Source: GCA-2717185 sp964474755
Lineage (GTDB): Bacteria; Pseudomonadota; Alphaproteobacteria; UBA8366; GCA-2717185
DNA: 64,000 nucleotides
NCBI GenBank assembly: GCA_964474755.1
Contig: CAYYUG010000005.1
Coordinates: forward strand, 1 to 64,000
Direction of reading: 5' to 3'
Shown here: positions 1 through 9,260 of the stretch, one piece after another
Position numbering within the stretch: position 1 is the first letter of the stretch
Layout: each line of letters begins with the position of its first letter
Notes under the pieces: generated by a model
The model's input: the letters and a program-made list of their open reading frames with translations, nothing else
Told to the model about the DNA's origin: nothing
Database searches by the model: none
Translations under genes and position numbers: made by a program

Positions 1-1
1 T

Positions 2-670
2 TCTTGGGCAGCGGAATTGGTAAGGCACCCCGAGATTGTCGATGTGGTCGAGGATTTGATCGGACCTGACATCCTAGCGTTCAACGCTACCTTTTTCATC
101 AAGGAGGCCGGTGCCGACGGCTTCACCGCATGGCATCAGGATTCGACTTATTTTGGATTAGAGCCGCAGGAACATGTCAGCGCCTGGGTTGCGCTGTCGG
201 AAGCTTCGGTCGAAAGTGGTTGCATGGAGTTTCTGCCAGGCAGCTCGTCCTTGGGACAGTTAAACCATGCGGCCAAGGTTCTGCCGAACAGCATCAATCA
301 CGGTAATCAAACCGTCGTCGAGCCGTTCGATGCGACAGGGGGTGTAATGGTGCCGGTACCGCCAGGCTCGTTCTCCTGCCATCATACGCGCGTACTGCAT
401 CAGTCTGGCCCTAACCGGTCAAACGACCGACGCATTGGTTTCGGCATCAGCTACATCCCGGCTCATGTGCGCCATATGGGTTCGATGAGGATGCCAGCGA
501 CACTCATCCGTGGCGAAGACCGATATGGCCATTTCGACCTTGAACCCGATCCGCGGAGCCTCTCTCTGGCGGATGCTGTGTCTGCGCACGAAGCCGCCTA
601 TGCGGGCTACCGCGCTGGATACGTGGAGCAGATGGAACGCCACATCGAGCGGTTTGGGGCGTCAGGCTGA
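2..670 (+). CDS. Phytanoyl-CoA dioxygenase (PhyH) family oxygenase, 5' end cut by the window
   Basis: Fe(II)/2-oxoglutarate-dependent oxygenase of the PhyH family, expected to hydroxylate an organic acid, CoA ester or small natural product in the cytoplasm. The iron facial triad is visible as WHQDSTYFG (His and Asp) and a distal His in the VLHQSGPNRSNDRR stretch, whose Arg should bind 2-oxoglutarate. The reading frame is open to the window edge, and the first codons (SWAAELVRHPEIVD) align with RWVAELARYDAIVD at residue 60 of the complete paralogue at 60585. About 60 N-terminal residues therefore lie outside the window, and the TTG at 17 is not a real start. The true substrate cannot be told from sequence. 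Confidence 0.88.
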   Translation, partial: SWAAELVRHPEIVDVVEDLIGPDILAFNATFFIKEAGADGFTAWHQDSTYFGLEPQEHVSAWVALSEASVESGCMEFLPGSSSLGQLNHAAKVLPNSINHGNQTVVEPFDATGGVMVPVPPGSFSCHHTRVLHQSGPNRSNDRRIGFGISYIPAHVRHMGSMRMPATLIRGEDRYGHFDLEPDPRSLSLADAVSAHEAAYAGYRAGYVEQMERHIERFGASG

Positions 671-726
671 GAGGTTTTAAATTTTGTCTTTGTGACAGGC
701 AGCTTGGTAAAGACGCCGACAGTGTC

Positions 727-909
727 CTAATTCGGGAGCCCAACCGCCCGGACGACAGACGGCTGACCCTCGTGAATGAACAGATTGATAGCCTTTTCGC
801 TGTCGAGCAGCGAGGGCACCGTGCGCTTATCAACGGCACGCAGAGACTCCACCATGGTCAAACAGACCTATTTTTTCTCGGTCGAGGTCCCGAAGGTGCT
901 CGCACTGCC
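727..909 (-). pseudogene. Possible frameshifted gene remnant
   Basis: Two short minus-strand frames join into one protein-like stretch. The upstream frame reads CEHLRDLDREKIGLFDHG and then runs into a stop. The overlapping next frame reads VESLRAVDKRTV and AINLFIHEGQPSVVRAVG before a TAG at 727-729. A one-base shift near 850-855 would fuse them. I do not recognise the family, no ribosome site is seen, and the fragment sits just after the BVMO gene on the same strand. It could equally be chance coding-like sequence. Confidence 0.22.
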
Positions 910-946
910 AAGCGCCGGAGAGAGTCCGACTGCGTGTAGCAGGGAA

Positions 947-2566
947 CTAATGCAGTATCATCCCCGCATAGTCCGCCGCTGCGACCTCGTCACATTTGTC
1001 GCGGTAGCCGGGCGCGCCGCCGGCGTAGAGTAGCACCGAGCGTTGGTCGCGGCCTTCGATATTGGAATTGATGCCAGTGAACCAGCTGTTAGTCTTGCTG
1101 AATAGCATGCGCTGAGCCATTAGGTGGACGTGCTCCGTCCATTCCTCTTCGGCCTCCGCTGTGCTCTCGATCCGGTTGAGCTCGTCAGCTTTGACGCGGG
1201 TCATCAGATCCGCCATCCAATCGACATTCTGCTCGATACAACGTGGGATGTTGCAGAAGCTGGCCGCATTGTGCGGGCCCACCAGTGTGAACATATTTGG
1301 GAAGCCTTCGATCTGCAGGCCGAGGAATGTGCGCACACCATCCGCCCATTTGTCGGTAAGCGTTCGGCCGCCAGACCCTCGGATGTCTATTTGCGAATAC
1401 CCGCCTGTTACCGCGTCGAAGCCGGTAGCGTAGACGATCATATCGAACTCGTGCATTTCGTCCGACGTTTCTATACCCGCTTCCATAATTCGAGTGATTG
1501 GAGTTTCGCGCAGGTCAACCAACATCACATTGTCCTGATTGTAGACCTCGTAATAGTGTGTCTCCATCGGCACGCGCCTTGTGCCGAAGCCGTGATTGGT
1601 CGGCACTAGTTTGTCGGCGATCGTAGGGTCTTTCACCCGTTCACGGATCTTGCCTGCTACGAATTCGCTAATTGTCGCGTTGGCGCGCTCGTCGACTAAC
1701 ATGTCGCGGAAATTGCCCATCCAAATCCCGAAGCCGGGTTCGCGATAGAGCTTTTCGTAAAACGCCTGCCGTTCTTCATCGGAAACCTGCAACGCGCGGC
1801 GACGGTCGCTGTCATGCATGAAACCAGCATAGGAGGCGCGGCATTTTGCAAAGATCTCTTCGTAACTCTTCTTGATCTGCTTCTGCTCTTCGGCTGTGAT
1901 CGGCCGGTTGTGCAGTGGCGCACACCAATTGGGAGTGCGCTGGAAGACGGTCAGATGTCCCGCAGACTTGGCAACTTCCTGGATGAGTTGCACGGCGGTT
2001 GCACCCGTGCCGATCACGCCAACCCGTTTACCCTCGAAGCTGACAGGTTTATGCGGCCAGGTGGCAGTGTGATAGGCCTCGCCCTTGAAGTTGTCGATAC
2101 CGTCGATCGCGGGCATCATCGGCTTGGCGAAGACGCCGATTGCCGTGATCAGGAAGCGAGCGGTGCGGTGCTTTCCATCCTCCGTCTCCAGTGTCCACAA
2201 GTTCGCGATATCGTTGAAATGGGCCGCGGTGACCTTGCTGTTGAAATCCATGTCGCGGCGCAGACCGAACTTGTCGGCGACGAAGTTGCAATAGCGCAGG
2301 TTTTCAGGCTGGGGTGAGAAGTGTTCGCTCCACTCCCATTCCTCAAGCAACTCCTTTGAAAAGGAATAACCGTAGCTATAGCTCTCGGAATCGAAGCGGG
2401 CGCCAGGATAACGGTTCCAGTACCAGGTGCCGCCTACATCTGTGCCGGCTTCTAGCACCCGCGTCGTCAGCCCGATTTCGCGCAGCCGGTGAAGCATGTA
2501 CATGCCCGCGATGCCTGCGCCGATAATTAGGACATCGTAATTCGCTTTCCGATCTTCTGTCGTCAT
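947..2566 (-). CDS. Flavin-containing / Baeyer-Villiger-type monooxygenase
   Basis: FAD- and NADPH-dependent monooxygenase of 539 residues, the usual size for type I Baeyer-Villiger enzymes, which insert one oxygen next to a ketone to give an ester or lactone. Two Rossmann fingerprints are visible: GAGIAG at 16-21 for FAD and GTGATA at 186-191 for NADPH. Between them lies FKGEAYHTATW at 160-170, matching the family signature FxGxxxHxxxW. It is close to the second copy at 34097. It is transcribed away from the molybdenum hydroxylase operon, so the 169 bp between them should hold both promoters. A ketone-cleaving role is family knowledge; the substrate is unknown. Confidence 0.9.
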   Translation of the reverse strand: MTTEDRKANYDVLIIGAGIAGMYMLHRLREIGLTTRVLEAGTDVGGTWYWNRYPGARFDSESYSYGYSFSKELLEEWEWSEHFSPQPENLRYCNFVADKFGLRRDMDFNSKVTAAHFNDIANLWTLETEDGKHRTARFLITAIGVFAKPMMPAIDGIDNFKGEAYHTATWPHKPVSFEGKRVGVIGTGATAVQLIQEVAKSAGHLTVFQRTPNWCAPLHNRPITAEEQKQIKKSYEEIFAKCRASYAGFMHDSDRRRALQVSDEERQAFYEKLYREPGFGIWMGNFRDMLVDERANATISEFVAGKIRERVKDPTIADKLVPTNHGFGTRRVPMETHYYEVYNQDNVMLVDLRETPITRIMEAGIETSDEMHEFDMIVYATGFDAVTGGYSQIDIRGSGGRTLTDKWADGVRTFLGLQIEGFPNMFTLVGPHNAASFCNIPRCIEQNVDWMADLMTRVKADELNRIESTAEAEEEWTEHVHLMAQRMLFSKTNSWFTGINSNIEGRDQRSVLLYAGGAPGYRDKCDEVAAADYAGMILH

Positions 2567-2735
2567 GCCTATCTACCTTGATATTCTACTAACTTGGGTA
2601 GCCGACACGACGCGGGCGCGCAAGTCGGCTGGGTGTCCCATGGAGCGTTCGACGCACCCGGTGACGGCGGCTAATATCGGGGCCGCTATATAAAGGGGAG
2701 GGAGCCATGGCGAATGGGATCTGTGGTCGCCGGAC

Positions 2736-3596
2736 ATGACGCCGTTTGAATTGGCGGAGCCAACGAGTTTGGCGGATGCGATCGCGCTTTTGGATCCAAA
2801 TGACACCGCGGTCCGTCCGATCGCTGGCGGCACGGCGTTGATGCTAATGATGAAAATGGGAATTTACGAGCCGCAGAAGCTGGTTAGCTTACGTAAGATC
2901 GAGCCGCGCTATTCGGAAATTTCGGCGACGGAAGGTGGCGGCTTGCGTATCGGAGCGATTACGCCGCTGCGTCAGCTCGAAACTTCGGCGGTCGTTGCTG
3001 AACAGGTGCCTGTTATCTCACGAACAATGCGGCGCCTCTCCAATGTTAGGGTCCGGAATGTCGCGCGGTTGGGTGGTCACCTAGCGCATGCTGATCCGCA
3101 TCTTGATCTGCCGCCGGTACTAATCGCACTGGGTGCTACCCTTGTTATCGCGGGACCGAATGGAGAACGGACGATTGCAGTCGAAGATCTATTCCAGGGA
3201 TATTTAGAAACGGCACTCGCGCCTGACGAATTGATCACTGAGGTCTGTGTTCCGGCGTCTACTGCGCACACAGCGTATTTAAAACACACAACGCGCTCCG
3301 CCGATGATTGGCCGGCGCTGGGTATCGCGGTAGCGCTCGACATGAAAGACGATACGGTATCCGGTGCAAGGGTTGCGATCGGTGCGGCTACGAATACACC
3401 GCGGCGATTGACTGAGGTCGAGACTGTTTTGGCGGGTACAGTTTTAGATGAAAGCGCTATCAGCAAGTCGGGGGAGGCGGCGATGGTGGAGGCCGAGGTC
3501 CATGGTGATGCTCGCGGCTCGGCTGCCTACAAGCGGGAATTAATCCGGGTCTTCATGGGGCGAGCTATCAGACAGGCATCAGGGAGGATTGTCTGA
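2736..3596 (+). CDS. Molybdenum hydroxylase FAD-binding (medium) subunit, CoxM-like
   Basis: FAD subunit (286 residues) of a three-subunit xanthine-oxidase-family hydroxylase. It passes electrons from the iron-sulfur subunit to the acceptor. AGGTALML at 30-37 and the loop RLGGHLAHADPHLDLPP at 111-127 correspond to the two FAD pyrophosphate-binding motifs of CoxM/CutM proteins; TIGG of the archetype is RLGG here. The ATG at 2736 directly precedes the conserved FELAEPTSLADA opening. It is the first gene of a medium-large-small operon, and its stop shares one base with the next start (TGATG), so translation is probably coupled. Confidence 0.93.
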   Translation: MTPFELAEPTSLADAIALLDPNDTAVRPIAGGTALMLMMKMGIYEPQKLVSLRKIEPRYSEISATEGGGLRIGAITPLRQLETSAVVAEQVPVISRTMRRLSNVRVRNVARLGGHLAHADPHLDLPPVLIALGATLVIAGPNGERTIAVEDLFQGYLETALAPDELITEVCVPASTAHTAYLKHTTRSADDWPALGIAVALDMKDDTVSGARVAIGAATNTPRRLTEVETVLAGTVLDESAISKSGEAAMVEAEVHGDARGSAAYKRELIRVFMGRAIRQASGRIV

Positions 3597-5881
3597 TGGT
3601 AGAGATCAGCACCACGACGGTTGGACGCTCTTATGGTAGGCTCGAGGGCCGCGCCAAAGTGACTGGCAGGGCCGACTACATTTACAATCTACGACTACCT
3701 TCGATGTTGCACGCCAAGGTTTATCGCAGCCCGATTGCGCATGGCCGGATTAAGACAATAAACATCGAAGAAGCGGTCGCACTACCCGGCGTTCACATGG
3801 TGGTGACCGGCGAGGACGTGAAGACAGTTCTGCCTGAACCATATTACGGGCCGGCTTTCCATGACCAGCCGATCCTGGCGCTCGATAAGGTACGTCACTT
3901 CGGCGAACCGGTTGCTGCTGTCCTGGCCAGCGACCCGCATATTGCGGAACGGGCAGCGCGGCTAATTGTGGTCGATTACGAGGAGTTGCCTTCAGTCTAT
4001 GACGAGGTAGAGGCGCTGACGTCTGAGGCAATAGTACATGAGGAATTAAAACCGGCAGGTACTTTTGCTGACTTAAAACATCTTTCGGGCCGACGGGATA
4101 CCAACATTGCGCTCGATTTTCATTTACGACTCGGTGATGCGGAAAAGGCATTCTCGGAGGCAGTGCATGTCTTTGAGAACACATTCCGCACGCAGCAAAC
4201 TATGCACACTCCTTTCGAACCGATGGTCGCCATTGCTGATGTGACCCATGACCGTGCTACCATTCACTCCTCGACACAGAGCCCATCCTTTGTGCGCTAC
4301 GAACTGTCTCGGCTACTTGGCTGGCCGGAGAGCAATGTGCGCGTGCGCACGGGTCATCTAGGTGGCGGCTTTGGTGCGAAGGTCTATGTGAAAGTTGAGG
4401 CTCTGGCTTTGGCACTGTCGATGCTGGCGCACCGGCCGGTGCGCGTGGCACAGACCATGGAAGAGCAGTTCTATACCATTACAAAGCACCCTAGCACCTT
4501 CCGTATCCGCAGCGCGGTTGACGGCGAAGGACGAATTGTAGGGAGGAAATGCGAAGTGTGGTGGAACGGTGGTGCCTATGCCGATATCGGGCCACGAGTT
4601 ACTCAAAAGTCAGGCTTCACTGCGGCCGGACCTTACGATATTGAGAATATAGATATTGATTCATTTGCTCTTTACACCAATCGCCCGCCCGCCGGGGCCT
4701 TGCGTGGCTTCGGCATCCCGCAACTTGTTTGGGCCTATGAAAGCCATACGGACGTCATTGCGCGTGAGCTCGGGATCGACCCGGTCGAATTCCGTAAGCG
4801 CAACATTCTGCGAGATGGACGGCCACAGGCTGTGGGCACGGTAGTGAAGGATGCCAAGTTCGAGACCGTGTTGGATGATACTGCCCGGCATCTCGGTTGG
4901 GGCCGATCCTTCGATAGGGGTAAAGGCACAAAACGGCGCGGTCGGGGGATAGCGATCGGCTTCAAGGCTTCTATCTCGCCGACCACGTCCAGCGCCATCG
5001 TCAGCGTTAACGCAGACGGCAGCGTCATTATCTATTGCAGTACCGTTGATATGGGGCAGGGCTCTGATACGGCGATGGCGCAAATAGCCGCTGAGGTTCT
5101 CGACATCCCTCTTGAACGGATCCGTGTTGTTAATCCCGACACCGACGTTACACCCTACGACATGTCCACACTGGGCTCGCGATCGACTTATCATATGGGG
5201 CATGCGGTCCAGCTTGCTGCCGCGGACGCAAAGGTAAAACTCGTCGCTATGGCGGAAGAAGTTGGGATGCCAGAGGGATCCAATGCGCCGCTGCCGGAAT
5301 TATTTATTAAAAAGTTTGGTATGCGTGCCGGCACCATCGTTGGAACAGCAAACTACAAACCAGATTACGCACCGACCGATCCGGAGACAGGCCTTTCACC
5401 GAATGCGACGCCGTTTTGGATGATTGGCGCCACTGGTGCGGAGGTCGAGGTTGATACGGAGACTGGGGATTTTACTATCATGCGCATGATTAATGTCTGC
5501 GACGCGGGAAAGCCTATCAATCCGGCTGTTGTGGAAACTCAGCTCTCCGGCGCCGCGGTTATGCAGCTTGGGTTCACAACGACGGAACGGATGATTTTTG
5601 AGAACGGTCAGCTCACTAACCCGTCGCTCGCGGACTACAAGGTGCCGGGCATCTTCGATATGCCCGTACAAATGGAAAACGTGATGATCGAAGCTGAACA
5701 ACACGACGGGCCATTCGGGGCGAAGGGGGCCGGGGAATCCGGTACCTTTGGTGTGTCGCCGGCTGTCGCCAACGCCATTGAGGACGCTGTTGGAGTGCGA
5801 GTATTGACACTGCCAATTACCGCCGAAGCCATCTTCCGTGCGTTGCGTGCCAAGGATGGCGTTCTGTTGGCGGAGAGTTGA
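3596..5881 (+). CDS. Molybdenum hydroxylase large (molybdopterin) subunit
   Basis: Catalytic subunit of 761 residues that binds the molybdenum cofactor and hydroxylates a carbon with oxygen taken from water. LGGGFGAKVYVKVEA and PPAGALRGFGIPQ are the cofactor-binding loops of the xanthine dehydrogenase/CoxL superfamily. KGAGES near the C terminus supplies the conserved catalytic Glu (about residue 714). The CoxL-specific AYxCSFR active-site loop of form I CO dehydrogenase is not evident, so aromatic heterocycle, aldehyde or purine-type substrates are more likely than CO. No chaperone or cofactor-insertion gene (XdhC/CoxD type) lies next to it in the window. Confidence 0.93.
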   Translation: MVEISTTTVGRSYGRLEGRAKVTGRADYIYNLRLPSMLHAKVYRSPIAHGRIKTINIEEAVALPGVHMVVTGEDVKTVLPEPYYGPAFHDQPILALDKVRHFGEPVAAVLASDPHIAERAARLIVVDYEELPSVYDEVEALTSEAIVHEELKPAGTFADLKHLSGRRDTNIALDFHLRLGDAEKAFSEAVHVFENTFRTQQTMHTPFEPMVAIADVTHDRATIHSSTQSPSFVRYELSRLLGWPESNVRVRTGHLGGGFGAKVYVKVEALALALSMLAHRPVRVAQTMEEQFYTITKHPSTFRIRSAVDGEGRIVGRKCEVWWNGGAYADIGPRVTQKSGFTAAGPYDIENIDIDSFALYTNRPPAGALRGFGIPQLVWAYESHTDVIARELGIDPVEFRKRNILRDGRPQAVGTVVKDAKFETVLDDTARHLGWGRSFDRGKGTKRRGRGIAIGFKASISPTTSSAIVSVNADGSVIIYCSTVDMGQGSDTAMAQIAAEVLDIPLERIRVVNPDTDVTPYDMSTLGSRSTYHMGHAVQLAAADAKVKLVAMAEEVGMPEGSNAPLPELFIKKFGMRAGTIVGTANYKPDYAPTDPETGLSPNATPFWMIGATGAEVEVDTETGDFTIMRMINVCDAGKPINPAVVETQLSGAAVMQLGFTTTERMIFENGQLTNPSLADYKVPGIFDMPVQMENVMIEAEQHDGPFGAKGAGESGTFGVSPAVANAIEDAVGVRVLTLPITAEAIFRALRAKDGVLLAES

Positions 5882-5882
5882 G

Positions 5883-6359
5883 ATGAGCCGTCGCACAATC
5901 AATTTCACGCTCAATGACCGTCCTGTAACGACAGATATAGGTACACACCAAAATCTGACAGAAGTGTTGCAAGAAAATTTTGGTCTGTTCGGTGCTCGGG
6001 AAAGTTGTGGTCAGGGACTTTGTGGCTGTTGCACCGTGCTGGTCGATGGTGCAGCGGTAACAAGCTGTCTGTCGCTCGCCGCGTTTGTGGACGGATCTAA
6101 AATACAGACCATCGAGGGACTAGCTGACGGTGATAAACTGAGCTTGGAGCAAGAAGCTTTTATCGAAACCGGAGCTCTTCAATGCGGCTATTGCACGCCC
6201 GGGTTTATTCTGATGACCAAACAATTGCTGGACGAGATCCCGGATCCCGATGAAGACCAGATCAAACACTACCTGTCCGGCAATCTCTGCCGTTGCGGAA
6301 CCTATCCGGAAATCTTGCAGGCGGTCCGTCTGGCGAGTGCGAAACGAAAGGCGGGATAA
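5883..6359 (+). CDS. Molybdenum hydroxylase 2Fe-2S (small) subunit, CoxS-like
   Basis: Iron-sulfur subunit of 158 residues carrying two 2Fe-2S clusters. The N-terminal plant-ferredoxin cluster is seen in ESCGQGLCGCCTVLVDG followed by a later Cys (TSC); the C-terminal cluster in CGYCTPGF and LSGNLCRCGTY. I place the start at the ATG at 5883, one base after the stop of the large subunit and behind GGAGAG. The frame is open further upstream, but that would overlap the large subunit and add 15 unrelated residues. Together the three genes form a complete hydroxylase. Confidence 0.94.
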   Translation: MSRRTINFTLNDRPVTTDIGTHQNLTEVLQENFGLFGARESCGQGLCGCCTVLVDGAAVTSCLSLAAFVDGSKIQTIEGLADGDKLSLEQEAFIETGALQCGYCTPGFILMTKQLLDEIPDPDEDQIKHYLSGNLCRCGTYPEILQAVRLASAKRKAG

Positions 6360-6677
6360 CTATAAAAGTGCTGCGCTATTTTAAATTTTTTAAGTTCCGC
6401 CCATCCCCTATCAAATCTATTTTTAGTCGCGGGTGCGGTCACCTGAAAGGGAAATTTTGCATTACAAATTTTGCGGTTTAGAACGAGCATGGAGGTGGCC
6501 ATCTTGGTCGTTTAACTTTGGTTGTCAGCCTTCACAGATAAGGTTGCCGGACACGAAAACATTCCGCGACGGTTTTGACTGCTTTTTTACATGAAACGTT
6601 GGCGCTGGCGCTAACGCGGCGAATATGAACAATGGTGTGGTGACAGCCACTTCTCGCCACGATTGACTAGCGTCTGC
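6360..6677. other. Gene-free stretch after the molybdenum hydroxylase operon
   Basis: About 318 bases that are A/T-richer than the flanking genes, with T-rich runs near 6378-6395 and no reading frame I can support on either strand. No clear hairpin terminator or promoter is visible. It probably holds the end of the hydroxylase transcript and the promoter of the permease that follows. Confidence 0.4.
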
Positions 6678-7403
6678 ATGCTAGACCTGTTCCCGCTCTC
6701 GATAGCAATCGCCGCGACTATCATCGGTGGTGTCGTCCGCGGATATTCGGGGTTTGCCGGTGCGCTAATCATGCTGCCGGTCCTGACGGTCCTGTTTGGA
6801 CCGGTGACGACAGTGGTGACTGTCCTCTTGGTCGATATGACAGGCATTTGCCTTCTCGTCCCTGAAGCGCTCAGGCGAGGTTCGCGCCGGGTCACCCTGC
6901 CGCTGATCCTCGGCACGCTTATTGCCATGCCGTTCGGCAGCTACCTATTGCTGGTCGCCGATCCGGCGATCATGAAAAATGTGATTATATACGCGGTGAT
7001 CGGCGCCGCGACTGCAATGTTATTCGGATGGCGCTACGCACGGCCACTCGGTCCGTTGGCACTCACCGGGGTCGGTGTGCTGAGTGGCGGCTTTCTCAGC
7101 GCTGCCTATATTGGTCCTATCGTCGCCCTGTTTCTCTACGCCGGTCCGGACAGCGCGAAAGCTAGTAGGGCAAACGCTATCCTCTGGAGCTTCTTCAGCG
7201 GGTTGGTGCTAGTCGCGACGCTGGTGTTTAGTGAGGCGGTTACCGAGGTAGAGCTTTGGCGTTCGCTTATTTTGATTCCGTTTTACCTCGGCGCGATTTA
7301 TGCGGGCAGCCGGCTCGTTCATGGCATTGATGAATTACTGTTTCGTCGCACGGTGCTGGGTATCCTAATCCTCGGTTCGGTAGTAGGGGTCTTGTTTTTC
7401 TAA
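6678..7403 (+). CDS. TauE/SafE-family membrane permease
   Basis: Integral inner-membrane protein of about 241 residues belonging to the TauE/SafE (DUF81) family, whose studied members export sulfite, sulfoacetate or other small organic anions. It is almost entirely hydrophobic, and begins with the characteristic half-repeat around GGVVRGYSGFAGALIMLPVL and a second, related half after residue 120 (GGFLSAAYIGPIVALFLY). About seven to eight membrane spans can be seen. The ATG at 6678 is preferred to an in-frame TTG five codons upstream. It lies between a molybdenum hydroxylase and TauD-like oxygenases, which fits export of sulfite or an anionic product, but this is inference. Confidence 0.85.
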   Translation: MLDLFPLSIAIAATIIGGVVRGYSGFAGALIMLPVLTVLFGPVTTVVTVLLVDMTGICLLVPEALRRGSRRVTLPLILGTLIAMPFGSYLLLVADPAIMKNVIIYAVIGAATAMLFGWRYARPLGPLALTGVGVLSGGFLSAAYIGPIVALFLYAGPDSAKASRANAILWSFFSGLVLVATLVFSEAVTEVELWRSLILIPFYLGAIYAGSRLVHGIDELLFRRTVLGILILGSVVGVLFF

Positions 7404-7454
7404 ACTTAGCCCTATTATTTTCGGGCACGATAAATCGGACAGTTGGGGTGAGAA

Positions 7455-8426
7455 ATGACAGCGATGCGGGAAACTTCCATCGACAGTCCGGCGACATGGC
7501 GGGCCGAGACGCTGTTGGATAATGATGGGCTGATCGAACTCGACGCGAACTGCCAGGCGGAGATCGATCGGGCTGCTACCGAATTGGCGGTTAATCCGCT
7601 GCCGGTCGAGGTGCTGAAGGTCAGTGACGTTGAGATGCCTGCCTGCCAAGCGACAATGGCCCGTGTCCGCGTCCAGTTAGAGGATGGTATCGGCTTTGCG
7701 GTGGTCGACCGGCTCCCCGTCGAACGCTTCGACCGTGATATTTCGCGGAAATTATATTGGCTGTTGATGTCTATGACTGGCCGACCGGTAGCGCAGGCCT
7801 GGACTGGCACAATGGTCTATGACGTGCTGGACACTGGTAAGAAGTCGACAGCAGGAAGTGGCATTCGCTCGTCCAAGACCAATGGTGGACAGAGCTATCA
7901 TTGTGATAACACGTTTAATTTGCCTCCAGATTTCGTCGGACTGCTATGTCTGCAGACAGCCAAGAAAGGTGGGACGAGCGGTCTGATCAGTCTGGAAACC
8001 GTCTATAATCTGCTTCTCGAAGAATTTCCTGAATATTTACCTCGGCTCTATCAACCCTTTTATTACGACCGCCAGGGTGAGCATGCACCGGATGACCTAC
8101 GCTGGTCCTATAAGCCGGTTTTCGAATCTGATGGTGATCGTATCAACGCCTATTTTAACCCGCGTCGTGTCGAGCATGGTTACGAAATGCGCGGCCTTGA
8201 GATGGATGACGAGACAAGGCGAGCGATCAATGCTCTGCAGCGTGTCTCGGAGCGGAGCGGACTTGGCAAAGACTTCATATTTGAGCGAGGTCAAATCCAG
8301 ATTGTTAATAATAAGCGGCTCGCACACCGTCGCACGGCTTTTCGCGATTGGCCGGAACCGGAGCGTCGTCGGCATCTGGTACGCATGTGGTTACGGGATG
8401 CTGGACGTCCCTTCTATATGGGTTAA
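7455..8426 (+). CDS. TauD/TfdA-family Fe(II)/2-oxoglutarate oxygenase (long form)
   Basis: Non-haem iron oxygenase of 323 residues. The facial triad is H149 and D151 in SYHCDNTF and H291 in NNKRLAHRRTAF, with downstream Arg residues in ERRRHLVRMWLRD for 2-oxoglutarate. It differs from the other TauD proteins here: it has roughly 45 extra N-terminal residues and lacks the WDNRCxxH block shared by the others. This places it nearer the clavaminate-synthase-like branch. The hydrolase gene follows after 11 bases, so the two are likely co-transcribed. Substrate unknown. Confidence 0.85.
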   Translation: MTAMRETSIDSPATWRAETLLDNDGLIELDANCQAEIDRAATELAVNPLPVEVLKVSDVEMPACQATMARVRVQLEDGIGFAVVDRLPVERFDRDISRKLYWLLMSMTGRPVAQAWTGTMVYDVLDTGKKSTAGSGIRSSKTNGGQSYHCDNTFNLPPDFVGLLCLQTAKKGGTSGLISLETVYNLLLEEFPEYLPRLYQPFYYDRQGEHAPDDLRWSYKPVFESDGDRINAYFNPRRVEHGYEMRGLEMDDETRRAINALQRVSERSGLGKDFIFERGQIQIVNNKRLAHRRTAFRDWPEPERRRHLVRMWLRDAGRPFYMG

Positions 8427-8437
8427 AGGACCAGTCA

Positions 8438-9256
8438 TTGGCGTCATTTCAATACAATAACTTGTCGGTTAATTTCGTAACACAGGGCGTAGGCCCGGCG
8501 GTGATCCTGCTTCACGCTGGCGGCAGTTCGTCTGCCCAGTGGCGCAAGACCGCTGCTGCACTGGAGGAAAGTTTTCGGCTCATTATGCCGGACTTCATAG
8601 GCTACGGCCGGACGGACAACTGGATCGGCCCTGAACCGCCAAGCCATGATGATCAGGCAAATATGATAGCCGCCTTGGTAGAACAAGAATGTGATGGGCC
8701 AATACATATCGTTGCTCACTCGTTTGGGGGGGCTGTAGCCGCGAGGCTTGTACTGTCGCGCCCGGATCTGTTGCGGCGGCTGGTGTTGATTGAACCGGTG
8801 TTGACGCCGCTGCTTAATTTCGCTGGTCGGCAGGACGTCTTCGCGGAATATCGCAATCTTGCCGAAACCTTTATCGACAATGCTCGGTCTGGGCGGGAAG
8901 TATCCGCATGGCGCTACTTTATCGACTACCGCAACGGTGCTGGAAGCTGGGATAATCTGTCTGACGAGGCCCGGGAACGGTTTTTGGCCGGAACCAATCA
9001 GGTTGTCGAGACCTACCTTGCTAACCTCGCCAATCCTACGACATTGGAAGATTGCCGGACGATCGTTGCACCGACGCTGATCGTTTGCGGTGAAAAGACG
9101 ACGGAACCTGACCGTATTGTGACTGAAATCCTGTATCGCGAATTGCCAAATGGCCGCTATCATATGCTTCCCGGCGCTGAGCACATGTCGCCGCTGACCC
9201 ATCCGGACATAGTTGCGGCCGCGGTCCGTGGCCATCTCAAAGATGAAGAGGACTAG
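8438..9256 (+). CDS. Alpha/beta hydrolase
   Basis: Cytoplasmic alpha/beta-fold hydrolase of 272 residues, likely an esterase, lactonase or C-C hydrolase. The oxyanion-hole motif is LLHAGGSSS, the nucleophile elbow is AHSFGG with S95, the acid is expected in CGEKTTEPD and the base in GAEHMSPLTHP. The start chosen is TTG at 8438, behind AAAGGA that overlaps the stop of the preceding oxygenase. The frame is open further upstream, but that would overlap the oxygenase by nearly 80 bases. A product of the neighbouring oxygenases or an ester from a BVMO would be a reasonable substrate, by inference only. Confidence 0.87.
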   Translation: MASFQYNNLSVNFVTQGVGPAVILLHAGGSSSAQWRKTAAALEESFRLIMPDFIGYGRTDNWIGPEPPSHDDQANMIAALVEQECDGPIHIVAHSFGGAVAARLVLSRPDLLRRLVLIEPVLTPLLNFAGRQDVFAEYRNLAETFIDNARSGREVSAWRYFIDYRNGAGSWDNLSDEARERFLAGTNQVVETYLANLANPTTLEDCRTIVAPTLIVCGEKTTEPDRIVTEILYRELPNGRYHMLPGAEHMSPLTHPDIVAAAVRGHLKDEED

Positions 9257-9260
9257 AGAA

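Noticed and set aside
17..670. TTG at 17 as a genuine start for the first oxygenase
   Set aside because: The open frame and the homologous residues continue to the window edge, and the resulting protein would lack the N-terminal third of the fold.
3596..5881. Form I CO dehydrogenase (CoxL) identity for the large subunit
   Set aside because: The diagnostic AYxCSFR loop is not seen, so aerobic CO oxidation is not supported.
5838..5882. ATG at 5838 as start of the 2Fe-2S subunit
   Set aside because: It lies inside the large subunit in another frame, has no ribosome site and adds 15 residues not found in CoxS-like proteins.
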